The notes under the pieces were generated by a model. That model had not been told where the DNA came from. It saw nothing but the letters and a program-made list of their open reading frames with translations, and did not search any database. A stretch of 64,000 bases of DNA from Irpex lacteus (taxonomy: Eukaryota; Basidiomycota; Agaricomycetes; Polyporales; Irpicaceae). The translations under genes and the position numbers were made by a program. The stretch spans positions 372,001 to 436,000 of the forward strand of contig MQVO02000003.1 of the NCBI GenBank assembly GCA_001986395.2, in the 5' to 3' direction. Shown piece after piece: positions 25,175 to 36,275 of the stretch; the first letter of the stretch is position 1; each line of letters starts with the position of its first letter.

Positions 25175-25793
25175 TAAAGCTAAAGGTAGCTCACGGCTGT
25201 TCTAGGACCTGTATATTCGAACTTTTATCTTCAAGCTATCTACCATAAGCGGACTATATATTTTGACCTTTACTCGAAAGGCACCCTGCTATGCTAGTTT
25301 GAATGCGGCTCTGATCATGCGCTCCTATACTAACTGATAGATCAAGCCCTGCTCTGTTGATTGTACTATTCATAGGAGAAATGACATGGTGGGCCCGACA
25401 TTTACTACAGTTATCTTGACACCGTTACTGACTTCATACCCGCAGACGCAAACCTGAAGGACTGAACGACGATCATGCCATCGTGGGTTCGCTTTGGTCT
25501 CAAGAGATCTTGTTTCAAACTGGAGCAGATGGCATAGATAGGTGCGCTAAGCTAACAAGATGTCATGATACGTCTAACTTGATATGATGAATGTTGTTGT
25601 TGAATACCTAAAGGGTCTCACGGCAGTGACTATAAGTGGGCCATCTAATGGAATTCGAACTCGACTTGAGAGCCGGTCTCTTCTTTCTCGCAGTGAGCAT
25701 CAGATCACATCCGAGTCCTGACATCAAACACACTATTCACTTGGTCTTTTTAGCATCCTCTTGTATCTCCCGCGGTTCAAGTTATAGGGACTG

Positions 25794-26079
25794 ATGTTCA
25801 CCATTAGCTACATCTTCATTTTCTGTGTCACTGCGACTTATACCTCGGCGTTGCCAACTGGACCCGTTCTGAAGGCCGTTGCCAGTAGAGGGGTCATTGA
25901 CTCGGAACCAGCAATGTGTGTGTCTCAAACTTATTTTACGTTTATAACTAATAGTGCTCAGCCTCCCCAGTGGTTCTCAGCCTGTGGCTATCGATATAAA
26001 AGAGGGTGCGTTTGGAGCTGGGGCGCCGATATTCCAACATGACACCATCGATCCGGAACTCCCACTGGCAGTGCTGTGA
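25794..26079 (+). CDS. Small secreted protein, unknown
   Basis: Predicted 76-residue protein from exons 25794-25915 and 25971-26079. It begins with a good signal peptide (MFTISYIFIFCVTATYTSA, probable cleavage after TSA), followed by LPTGPVLKAVASRGVIDSEP and, after the intron, an acidic/hydrophobic tail (GSQPVAIDIKEGAFGAGAP, then FQHDTIDPELPLAVL). The 55-base intron has a TAACTAATA branch and CCCCAG acceptor, and it keeps the second exon open to a stop. No Cys in the mature part, no known domain. The reading without the intron gives a poorer 82-residue product. Confidence 0.5.
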
Positions 26080-26878
26080 GTATTCAATGTTGTCCGTGTC
26101 CTCGCTCCTTCAGGTTCGAAATGTTCTTATGCGGTGTTGTCTAGCGGGGATGGTGGGTTTGCTTGAGCCAAAGGAAACATCATGATCGCGCAAGTTCGAC
26201 ATATGCTTGACACTGCCAGCACAATGTCTACTGAAACTCGGTTTGCTATACTGGCAGTCTGAGCACTGTCACAGCATCGGGACGAACGCTCTCAACCAGT
26301 TACTATGCTATTTATTCCATGCTTATTTCTCCACCGTGACCTACCCTTATCTGCCTACATATGTATAGCAATATTACATCCTTTTCGTCTGCCATGGCTC
26401 CCATCATCTCCGTTGTTTCCCCATATTTTCCCGTAGCTATGTTGTATGGCTTCGCCACCTTACATCCGTTGTATCGTTTCTCTCCCGTGGCTTGACATAC
26501 CTCCTTGCTAACTTTGCCCAAATAGTCAAGTCGTCACGAAGATAGAGAACCCTCACAAGCTACTATGAATATATACCCTACCGTCCAACCTTTGTGATCA
26601 TCACTCAGGCAATCCTCAATTGTCTATTGGTAGTGTTTGTCTTATTTCGTGCCACTGTCAGTGTCCTAGTCCTCCGAGTCAGCGTATGATCATCTCACAA
26701 CCTAGTTCTAATAGGGATATCGGGACGTGTACAGGCGACACCATTGCACGCGTAGTAGATGCAAGATGTCTTGCTGATCTAAGGAGTCTTTGTTCGATTG
26801 TATCATCCCCTCCCCCGTTGCTAAAGCTTCTCTTCATCATTCTCCTCGTTGCTCACCCTCATTCTCGTCATTTCCATC
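26080..26878. other. Intergenic, no gene seen
   Basis: About 800 bases downstream of the small secreted gene and downstream of the minus-strand gene ending at 26879. Short frames only. Confidence 0.4.
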
Positions 26879-26957
26879 CTAGTCATTCTCTTCCTCGTCA
26901 TTCTCTTCCTCGTTACCCTCATCCTCATCCTCGTTACCCTCATCCTCACCCTCGCTA
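26855..26957. repeat. TC/CTCAT-rich tandem repeat coding the acidic tail
   Basis: Imperfect repeats of TCATTCTCTTCCTCG and TTACCCTCATCCTCA on the + strand. On the minus strand they code the Glu/Asp/Asn tail of paralogue A. The other paralogue has no such tail, so it arose by repeat expansion at the 3' end. Confidence 0.6.
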
Positions 26958-28231
26958 GAATCTTCATTGATAAGTCGCAGCCTAAAATTTGCGGGTCCAT
27001 CTTTGACTCCCATCATTTCGAGTAAAGTCGACCAGATTATCTCTGCTTGCACAAGCTTATCCCTCACCTCAAGAGCCTGGTCTGTGAGAGGCGGCTTGGG
27101 TGTAAATGGTCCTCTAAATAAATCCCACATACTGTGCATGATCACGTCAATCTGTGAGAGTAAATCAGTTGAGGTGCTAGCTGCGTCGAGTGAGATGGGG
27201 CATACGTACCAGACGGAGATGCACCATGAGAGCTGGTGTGGACCGCGGTTTTTCGATTTCGATGAGAGTGGTTGCAACTAGGTCGAAAGCTGTTAGGATT
27301 TCCTTAAAGAAAAAAGGGGTCAGGAAACACAACAGGAAAACAATCAATCGACTACATATACCTCAAAGTCTGGATCTGGATCCTCGACACAAATCTGTGT
27401 GAAAAGTTCGTTGCACTCATTCCATCCTGCGAAAAGTTTCCTGGCTGCCGCATCATGTCCACGTCAGACGATTCACAGCAGAGTGAACAACAATACGCTG
27501 ACCGCCTTCAATCGCCACCCTTGTCTCTCTGGTCTTGACTTCTAGCCTGATCTTCAATGCACTGCTGGAGAAGCAGGATACAATTTTGGAGAGTGAGTCT
27601 GTCACTTCAGTGATGTCGTCGTCGAGATAAGAGCGAGCTCGCAAAATGAGCATGAGGAAGTTTCTCAACCAGTTGTCCGACATATCAGGGCGGTATTCGT
27701 TGATATTGTAGATCAATGCCTGTAATTCATTGAACATGTGTACGGTTTCGAAGAACTTCTTGTAGGCCTGAGAAAATAGCGTTTCTTGGCATTCAAACTT
27801 GAGCGGCGGAGGATCAAATAAATCCTTGGTCTCGCGGTAGGGTTCTTCTACAGTTGCGTCACTGAGGATGAATTGGTAGCAGGCGCGAAGCTTTTCCATT
27901 TGTTCGTGCAGTGGATGGCGTAGGCTATGTCATATTCCTCGAAATTTAGCAAGTTAGATTTTGCTGTGAAGAACATCGAGACCCACCCCGTTATGACGTC
28001 TACATCGATACCGAGCGTGTCGCTAATCAGCTTTCGAATGACTGCTCGAACTTGTCCACCGGTCCAGAAGAGGAACATGATAGCTTGAACTTGGTCATAA
28101 TCGTTGGACTTCTTAGGTGACCCCGGAAAGACTACGACGACATAGTGTTTTGAGATGTAATCGTCCAGATATTCTGCGAATACACGTGCGATGATTTCGT
28201 ACGATATTTCGGGAGGGAGTTCCTTGTCCAT
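26879..28231 (-). CDS. F-box-like N-terminus protein, paralogue A (acidic tail)
   Basis: Unrecognised family; 371 residues. Exons 28231-27987, 27924-27503, 27444-27362, 27302-27210, 27151-26879, all with consistent phases. The N-terminus (ELPPEISYEIIARVFAEYLD) resembles the LPxEI start of an F-box; the rest is alpha-helical with WLRNFLMLILRARSYLDDDI. It ends in an acidic tail built of repeated Glu/Asp/Asn blocks (EDEGNEDEDEGNEEEND). The gene at 29085-30328 has the same five-exon layout and alignable blocks (LPPPLKFEC against LPPPDFFDR; IDVIMHSM against IEIALSAM), so they are old tandem paralogues. Function unknown; SCF-type substrate adaptor is only a guess. Confidence 0.68.
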
Positions 28232-29084
28232 AGTACGGATTGACGATATTGTAGGTGAAGGCCGAGCTGAAAAGGATGCTTGCCAGTGAGCTCGACGACC
28301 ACCATGAGCTTGTTGTATACGGTAGAACAGCGCTCATGGCGGCGTATCAGGGGTTCCTGTGTACACCAAATGTCAGGCTAGTTAGCCTCGTATGTCGCAT
28401 CGTTGTCCAGTGCTAGTTAGCCTTGAGCCCCGCCAGATTCTTAGACCAGGTCTGTGACCAGGAAATCAAGGGCGTCCATCAGCAAGAGTACGACCGGCAT
28501 CTCCGGCAAGCCGCTACTAATAGTCTGCCGCCACCACCGTGACTGCACGCTACCTCGTCCTTCCTAGAGATGACGAATCGGGTACAGTCACAGTGAGTAA
28601 GTGTGGCCCTGGTGTGCCAAATACCACCTATAGCCTTATATAAGTACGCACACATCAAGGGGAATAAACGTAAGTACTAGAGCGTGTTCTACGCACATGA
28701 TAACATACGACGAGGACTTGACCATTGGCACGAAGACATCATGTCCCTGTAGCCCAACATATGGGAATACAGTCGGGTCGTCAGTCCAGTTCCAGCAGCA
28801 ATGTTGGCAACCCCTGACGCACAATTTTGTCCCGTTAGAGTCGATCCGCCACAATATTGCACACCGCAGTTCAGCAGATTCGTCCACACGTGCTGCATCG
28901 CCCTCATTGGTGTACTGCAACAAGGATTAGTGGAAGCTGAGGTAGAAGACGCTCATAGCGCAAGTCACCAGCGATAGTTACGCTTACGCATTCAACGCGT
29001 CGTACGATCAAGGGATATGAATGATGCACGCTCAGCATGTAGGTGGACGTCACTGGTCGGCTCAATCCAGTACGAGGATGTATT
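28232..29084. other. Spacer between paralogues, no gene seen
   Basis: About 850 bases between the start of paralogue A and the stop of paralogue B. Minus-strand frames such as 28636-28923 do not resemble any part of either paralogue. Confidence 0.4.
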
Positions 29085-30328
29085 TCAATGCGTGCGTATG
29101 GTAGCGTGAAGACCATGATGTGCTAATCTTCCTAATTTAGGGTTCCAAATTTCTCGAGCGCGCGATTCAGCATCCTTGAGCTGTTCGTATAGATCAAAGG
29201 TAGGCTCATCCTCTTTCTTGAGCTCTATCATTTGCCGCATGGCCGACAAGGCGATCTCAATCTGAAACGTACATTGAACCAAGTGGAGATTATTGTGGTC
29301 AAAGAGATGAGTACTCACAAGAGACAAGCGGAGTCTCATCGTAAGAGGTTCGTGAGGGTCGGGGCATGTAAGCGTGGTCAGGAACTCCGCCATTCCCAGA
29401 ACGTCCTTGAACATGTTCTGTGTTCACAATTTCTGTCAACGGTCACAGCAAATATGGTAAGCCCGTGACAGAAGATACATACTTGATACTCGGGGTTGTC
29501 TTGTAAGTTGTTGTGGTGGCTCAGTGCCAAGACATACTCCTTACAGCGTAGCCAATAGCCAGAGACACGACTAACTAAGTTGAGATTAATCATCCGACAA
29601 GTACAATTCTCAAGATACTCATTTTAACTCACACTCGTCATCGGTCTCCTTCAATTTTTGGGCTCGTGGGACGACTTTGGTGGTATAATTACTCGATATT
29701 TGGGGCGGCCACTCGCGGACGTCCTGCCAGCGGGTCCATATGCTCGACATCATGTCGGAAGTCCGTCTCAGTATATGGAGGGTGCTGTCTCGGTATACCT
29801 GCACGTGAGTGCGAGACCGATAGTGCTCCACCTCTAGAACACGATGAATTAACGCCTGGCATGCTGCAAGGTCGTGTCGAGTCATTATGAGTATGGCATA
29901 TGCGGTCAATAAAGGAGCATTATGTCGATCGAAAAAGTCAGGCGGAGGGAGCCTTATATCGTGAAAGTTCGCAATGGTCTCTTCCAGGATCTCTTGGCGG
30001 TGCTTTCGGAGGTACTCCAACCCTGCCTGTGGAGGCTTTTCGAATCTAAGTGTACAGTGATGTAATGATCAGTCCCAAGTTCCCAAGATATAGTACCTTG
30101 AGACTGGCCGCACCTTCCTCTTGAGTCCACAGCAATTCGCATTCCTTTACGCACCACTTTCTGTGTGATAGCTCTGAGCTGTGTGCTTGTTTGAAGCAGA
30201 CACACCAACGCGTTCTGTTCATCGGGAGATGCTGGCTGCTGTCTTTCCATGATATATTCGTCCACGTAGTCGACGAACACCTGCACGATTATCTCGTACA
30301 GTATCTCGGCAGGGAGCTTGGAAACCAT
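29085..30328 (-). CDS. F-box-like N-terminus protein, paralogue B
   Basis: Unrecognised family; 331 residues. Exons 30328-30114, 30045-29633, 29574-29483, 29417-29319, 29261-29085. It starts MVSKLPAEILYEIIVQVFVD (F-box-like), followed by helical stretches (LEYLRKHRQEILEETIANFH, YWLRCKEYVLALSHHNN, NMFKDVLGMAEFLTTL, EIALSAMRQMIELKKED). Splice phases agree at all four junctions. It shares exon number and intron positions with paralogue A but only patchy sequence. No membrane segment or signal peptide. Function not inferred. Confidence 0.68.
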
Positions 30329-30434
30329 GGCGGCGAGGTGCAGAAGTGCTTTGTGTTACAGCGTCACCGTGACCGGTAGTCACGGTCAACGGTGCACGAA
30401 ACGTGGGAAGAGGGTTCACAATTTAACTTGACGA

Positions 30435-31066
30435 TAAACTTGAACAAACTTCGCCATTAACAAACAAACTTGAAGTAACTTGAAGTAACTTGAGCGCGAA
30501 AACTGACCAAAGTTACTTCAAGTTACTTCAAGTTTGCGGAGTTCTAACTATTTCAGAATCAGAGCAGTGCGAAGTTTGCGATTGCGGTCGGAACGTAAAA
30601 GAACAAACTTGAGCGTGATGGCCGCATCGGCGATCAGAGCTCAAGGCGGGTCGGCGCCTTACCTACGTCTTCCGTATTTGTGAGCTATCCAACTATATGC
30701 TTGGATCTGACGACATAACAACATGATTAAACCGCTCTTATTAGTATCAATTGGCCTCAGCTCTACCGTAAACTATTCATGATGCTGACGAGCACGCGCA
30801 GGCAATGTTGGCAGCGTGGGTGTTGGGCGTCACGGTGAGTTGACAAGCGCCGTCTACCGAATGCATCTTATACTTATATCGAACCGACTGAGCCAGTTAC
30901 TTATGTTGATGATGTTAGTATACTATGTAAGAGAATGATTAGCTGAGGCTTAAGTGATTCATTCTATATATCCCTGCTGAAATGAGCATAAAGGTGTACT
31001 GGCACGAGGGCACGCGGCATTCGCCGGACAATGTCACGCTATGTCACACAAGTTTGTTCAAGTTTA
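30435..31066. mobile_element. Possible MITE-like element bounded by 17-bp inverted repeats
   Basis: A 632-base interval with exact 17-base inverted ends, an internal 27-base hairpin, and further AACTTGA or CAAGTTT words inside (30605-30620) and just outside (31085-31345). It has no open frame of note. Seen: the repeats. Inferred: a non-autonomous DNA element or its remains. I could not identify a clean target-site duplication, so a simple clustered repeat is an alternative. Confidence 0.35.
30465..30536. repeat. Perfect 27-bp hairpin in AACTTGA-rich DNA
   Basis: Arms 30465-30491 and 30510-30536 are exact reverse complements with an 18-base loop. The arms are made of repeated ACTTGAAGTA units. 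Outside it, a separate 17-base inverted pair (30435-30451, TAAACTTGAACAAACTT; reverse complement at 31050-31066) encloses about 600 bases. Confidence 0.8.
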
Positions 31067-32134
31067 GCTGTCATAGTTTCAAAGTCCGAAACTTGACCCC
31101 ATGAGAGGAGCACGAGCCCTCCGAGAGGATGTTGATACATATCTCACTCAGACGGTGATCTACGTTTAGCTTGAGTATGTGGAGTTCAATATGTACACAA
31201 TCTGTATGTGAGTTACAATTTTATATGATGTCGGCAAGGCGAGAGGTGTTGGTGAACGAACACAAGTGTCGAAGTTAGCCGAAGTTTACGTGCCGAAACT
31301 TAGCTAGGCGAAGTATACGAAGTTTATTGATTCAAAGTCCGCCAAGTTACTTCGCGCACCCTCACGTGGGAACCGTCCCCGGCGTCTATTCCTGAAAAGG
31401 CAGTCGAGCAGACTCAACGCTACAGACGTCATCTTTTCGGATACCGTGTCTGTCACAAGTAGTTAACACATCCTGAGTGACATCATGAAATGTTACTTAA
31501 CTATTATCGCAATGATACATTATATTATTGACTTGGCAATGTAACTGGCGACTCTTTCTGTTCGGAAACAGAATAATTTCGCAAGCCGAAAGGGATGCAT
31601 CTACTATCTACTTATGAGCTAAAAACTGTGGAACCAGCACAGACTTGATTGTGTGATTTGAATGAGACTTGTCAACATGAGATAATTGTTCAGTGCGCTC
31701 GGCATCTCTATCATGCAAGGACCACAGGTTTCCCTACTCAGGGTATCCAGAAAGGCCAAACCAAGTCGAAGGAATGGGTGCTGGAGGTTAGATGAAACGA
31801 GTATAGCTGCCATGCTCTGAATGGGTCCGATCGCAGCAGTCTCTAGACGTAGATAGCTCGTGTATGATGTGGAGACTGGCAAGGTTATTAGGAGAGGAGC
31901 CTAGAAGTATGTGATAGGGTACGTGGGTAACTATGCCGTTGGACTGGAGAACTCGGACGTTTGGAACAGTGGCCTCGTTAGCTGCATACCAGCGTGCCTA
32001 CAAAAGAGAGGTGCGGGTAATAACTGCCGGCCATCCAAGAGAGAGAAGAGCGACGAGGGAGATCCATCAAGCCTAATCTATTCGAGATAACTTTAGAATA
32101 GACAACAAGACGGACGAGAGGAAGAGTAGAGTTC
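31067..32134. other. Non-coding, repeat-flavoured stretch
   Basis: Continues the AAGTTT/CAAGTTA word cluster up to about 31345 (for example CGAAGTTTACG, CGAAGTATACGAAGTTT), then ordinary AT-rich sequence. No gene seen. Confidence 0.4.
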
Positions 32135-33300
32135 CTAAGATACCTGTACATATATACACTGCAATCGCTGGAGAATACACGTAGCTTCGAAGGTTAGCAA
32201 GCCACGTTCGGTGTCGGGTAGAAGGACGGCTCTATATATCTGCTCGTTCAGCGTCACAACTTTACCTACGTCACCTGCCTTCTTCGATGTATTCTCTTCC
32301 GCTTCCGCACGCCAACACGAAACCGTAATTGCAAGGTTCATCTGCTCCGGATCCATCAATTAGATTCAGTACTTACAATTGACCGGACTCTGTGCTGGTG
32401 CGCCTAGGATAGTGACCGCTTGGCCAGACCGAGTCGCAAGCGTAAGTTTACTCGTACCGGGCTTCATTTCTCGCAAGCCCATAGCGAGCATCCCGTGGTC
32501 AGCCGCCTCAGAGTCGGAGGTAGTCCCGTCCGACTTATGGAATGACATCTGCTCAAAGTCAGACGACCAACGCGCGCGAAATGCAGTTATGGATGATCAT
32601 TCCCATGGGCGTGCTCGATTAAGCTTCACAGCTGTAGAGATGTCGCTGAGCTACGAATTCGAAGTTGTCAGTGTTCTGCGCCCAGCTGTGGAAGGGAAGG
32701 AGACGAGGCTCAGTAGGGGAAGAGTGCTCGCACTCAATCGTTTGCGCACGTTCGTTGTGCGCTGTGGATGTACCTGGAGAAGCTGATGTTGATGTGCTTC
32801 CACTCGCCGAGCTGACAGATCTACCCGCCAGGGAGGCCGGTGTCTCCAAACCTAAAAATAATCTTGAGCGTTAGCCATGTTCATCCAGTATCGGGTTCGG
32901 AACACGTACTGTACAGTAGTCTGGTAAGAGTGAGCGCCATGGAGGGCCATCGGAAATGGATAACGTACTTTTCGTGGCAATCGTATGAGTGATTAGAATG
33001 TAGGTGTCGGTGTGGGGTATGTGGAAGCCCAGTGGATTGCGACCATATCTACCGAGGGATGTCGATGACGTCTCCTCTTTCCTCAACAAATAAAAACTCA
33101 CTCCGCTGCGGGTTCCGCTGATGTGCGCCTGCCCGCACGGTGAGGATGAAAGAACAGAAAAAAGCCCAAGGCACACGGTGCGGGGTTGCTTGATGGGCAC
33201 GAACGCTCGTGATGCCGATAATAGCTCGTGGTCGTGATGGGATGTGTTTTGTCCCTGAAAGCGATGCACATGGGGATTTTCTGGTCTGCGCGCCCATGCA
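32135..33300 (-). other. Coding-like fragments, unrecognised
   Basis: Three minus-strand frames have protein-like composition: about 32850-32619 (Ser/Thr-rich, then FHSWAQNTDNFEFVAQR), 32548-32366 (MLAMGLREMKPGTSKLTLAT, GQAVTILGAPAQSPV) and 32359-32135 (MNLAITVSCWRAEAEEN, VVTLNEQIYRAVLLPD). An open stretch near 33060-32960 reads GFHIPHTDTYILITHTIAT. I could not join them with phase-consistent introns; the last gap would need a ~35-base intron. This is either a gene whose exons I misjudge or a decayed one. Confidence 0.25.
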
Positions 33301-33963
33301 TGATTGCACAAGGAGTCTCAGTACTTCCTGCGTTCGCTGGGTACGGAAGACATCTCACGGAGAGTACATGCATCTAATCCAATGATCCGTCAACGGAGAA
33401 GATATCGATGATGACGAGGAAAGGTTCCGGAGAAGGCGGAGGAACATCCAGATCACATATCGGCACAGAGCGCCTGAGACGTCGGGGACTTCTCTTGGAA
33501 CGTTCGTGAAGGTGCTCTCTCGTGGCCATGTGGTTCCTCGAGAACGATGCGGAGGGCGGCGGCATCGACCCCTGGGCGGACGAACGCCTCTGTTCAACCC
33601 TCTGCTCGCAGTCGCAGACATCGAGGAAGCTGGAGAGTCGGACGTCCAACACCACCGTTCTTATCCTGGGAAGGTCAAGTGAGTTGAGCCATGTGAAATG
33701 AGCCTGGGGATGGAAGTTCCTGACGCTCTTTTGGCCATCAAGGCAGCTGTGACGCACGTTTGTGACCCGATAAAGCTCGATTTTTTGGCGTGCGGAGACA
33801 TCAATGGATCACTTTACCATGTCACACCTCCATCAACCAGCCATGAGTGCAGAGGAGATAAGTACTCGCCCGACCAGTCCAATTTCGCCAGAGGACCTCT
33901 CATCCCCTCACCACCATCGTCTCCCGCCACCGACAGCGACGAACAAACGAACGGCGTCCCGCC

Positions 33964-35767
33964 ATGCCTCGTAAAGAAAGTCTCAAGCAGGTCTCGCTTA
34001 TCTTCGCGTGCGTTCATGGCTGTCTAGTATCCACCTGTGAATATCGCTCACGCCTGCTTTCAGCTGTGGAACTGCACTGTTCTCCGACGGTACATTTCTT
34101 TGAGGTACTTGTGAAAAGTTGAGAGTACTAATCATACATCTCATCCTCAGGTTACGCCAATGGTGTTATCAGTGCCGGTATGTTACCCCACATATCACAC
34201 ACGACCTACTTGTGCTCATGCATGCGTTTTCCAGTCAACACGCTCTTGACCCGTATCTATGGCAAGGATGCAATCACACACCACAACTACAGCACCACGC
34301 TGTCCAGCGTGGCGTTCGCTGGCACAATCGTCGGCATGCTCACCTTTGGATACCTGTCGGATAAGCTGGGGCGCAAGTTTGGTATGGTGAGTGGCATTTT
34401 GATATTTACCCCTTCTCCGCATGTTGATCCCCTCTCCATCAGATGGCCGCAACTGGTATCGTAGCCTTCTTCTCCCTGCTATCTGCCGCCTCATCTGGCG
34501 CACACCACAGCCTGGGTGGTATGCTTGCCATGCTAAGCGCCTGCCGGTGAGTAGCGTCAAGCAATATGTTTGGCAATATCTCTTGAACACGGTCTGCGTA
34601 CAGTTTCCTCCTCGGTATCGGAGTCGGCGCCGAGTATCCTTGCGGCTCAGTCGCTGCCTCTGAGCAATCCGAAGAATCCGGTGTAGCCAAAACCTCACAG
34701 CACAGATGGTTCGCTCTCGCAACAAGTGAGTATCCGTCGATCTGACGTCTTCGATCACATCTCATGCTTATCTCAACTCAGACTCCATGATCGACTTCGG
34801 TTTCGTCGTCTCATCCTTTGTGCCCCTCGTACTCTTCTGGATCTTCGGCGAACACCACCTTCGCGCCGTATGGCGCATGTCGCTCGGGCTAGGCTTCATC
34901 CCCGCCATGCTCGTCTTCATCTGGCGACTAAACATGGACGAGCCCGCCCACTTCAAGAAGAACTCAATCACACGCGGCCGTACCCCCTACTGGCTCATCT
35001 TCAAGCGTTACTGGCTGCAATGGGCTGGTATCTCCCTCGCTTGGTTCCTCTACGACTTCATCACCTACCCCTTCGGCATCTACTCCAGCACCATCGTCAA
35101 CAACATCACAGGCGGAAGCGACTCCCTCACAGTCGTCCTCGGCTGGGCCTGCGTCATCAACTGCTTCTACATGCCCGGCACCATCATCGGCGCGTTCGTC
35201 GTAGACTATCTCGGACCTAAATGGACCATGATCACCGGCCTGCTCGCGCAAGCCGTCATCGGATTCATCATGTCCGGTCTCTACAAGCAACTCACCGTCC
35301 ACGTCGGCGCCTTCGCCGTCGTCTACGGTATCTTCCTCTCCTTCGGTGAACTCGGACCAGGCAACTGTCTCGGTCTCCTTGCATCCAAGACCGGCCCCAC
35401 TGCCGTGCGCGGGCAGTTCTACGGCCTCGCAGCTGCCTTCGGTAAAGTCGGTGCCTTCGTCGGTACTTGGGCGTTTCCTCCCATCATCGAAGACTTTGGT
35501 GGCCAAGACAGCACGCGAGGAAACACCGGACCGTTCTGGATCGGCTCCGGCTTGGCTATTTTGTCTGCGCTCATCGTGCTATTCACGGTGCGTCCGTTGT
35601 CCCACGATGGGATGGTCGATGAGGACATCAAGTTCCGTCAGTACCTTGCGGACAACGGGTATGATGTGTCGTTGATGGGTTTGGAGAGCGAGTCGTCGAG
35701 TGTGATTGAGGAGGAGGAGAAGGATGAGAAGGCGAGCGCGGATGACGTTGTCAGGACGGTTGCTTGA
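33964..35767 (+). CDS. MFS transporter, glycerophosphodiester (GIT1)-like
   Basis: Plasma-membrane major facilitator of about 486 residues, SP/PHS-type. Exons 33964-34007, 34064-34089, 34151-34177, 34235-34386, 34443-34546, 34604-34725, 34782-35767; two exons are only 26 and 27 bases. Motifs: [20 protein letters not shown] in helix 1, the MFS signature [13 protein letters not shown] after helix 2, [57 protein letters not shown] in helix 7 and [17 protein letters not shown]. Yeast Git1 imports glycerophosphoinositol and glycerophosphocholine, and this is the closest family; substrate here is inferred. The C-terminus is acidic ([13 protein letters not shown]). The start at 33964 (CCCGCCATG) gives a short N-terminus; an upstream ATG at 33849 runs into a stop unless spliced. 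Confidence 0.85.
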
Positions 35768-36275
35768 GCGGTCATCCATTGGAAGCCGCTGTCCATTCGA
35801 AATGCTCCCCATCCCCGCACTCTAACTTATGCCCTAATCATCCATCGTTCTTCCCCCTCATGGTCTACTAATGCTCTCTCACGACGGCGCGCAACGAAGT
35901 ATCTAATACGATGACAGTAACGACGACGACGTGTATTGCTGGGATTTTTGTTCACTGGGTTCGTAATGCAGATATATTTTCTTGGTGTTGATTCTCTAAG
36001 CTTAGTTTGAGTCTCGTTTGAGACAGATCCGCGAAACTTGACCGTGCCTATCTGCCTCAGGAGACTAGATTGTTACCGCGGCCGCGTGCATACGCGTGAC
36101 TAAACCGCGCTGTTACCTGTGTGACACTCGCGATCGTGACAAATTTATCGTAAGTAAATTTACGTGCACCTGCTTTGCTCGCCTACCACTGACTTCCTTG
36201 ACTTACTCAGTACGTGAAGATAAAAGTTCTCAATCAAATCTATTCACTGATAACAATTGTAGCTTTCACAAGGTT
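35768..36275. other. Intergenic, no gene seen
   Basis: 3' flank of the transporter and 5' flank of the MYND gene. An upstream in-frame ATG at 36096 would extend the MYND protein by 60 residues, but the 36276 ATG begins the compositionally normal Ala/Ser leader. Confidence 0.4.

Noticed and set aside
34964..35506. 180-codon minus-strand frame inside the MFS transporter
   Set aside because: Antisense shadow of a well-supported coding exon; acidic composition mirrors third-position bias.
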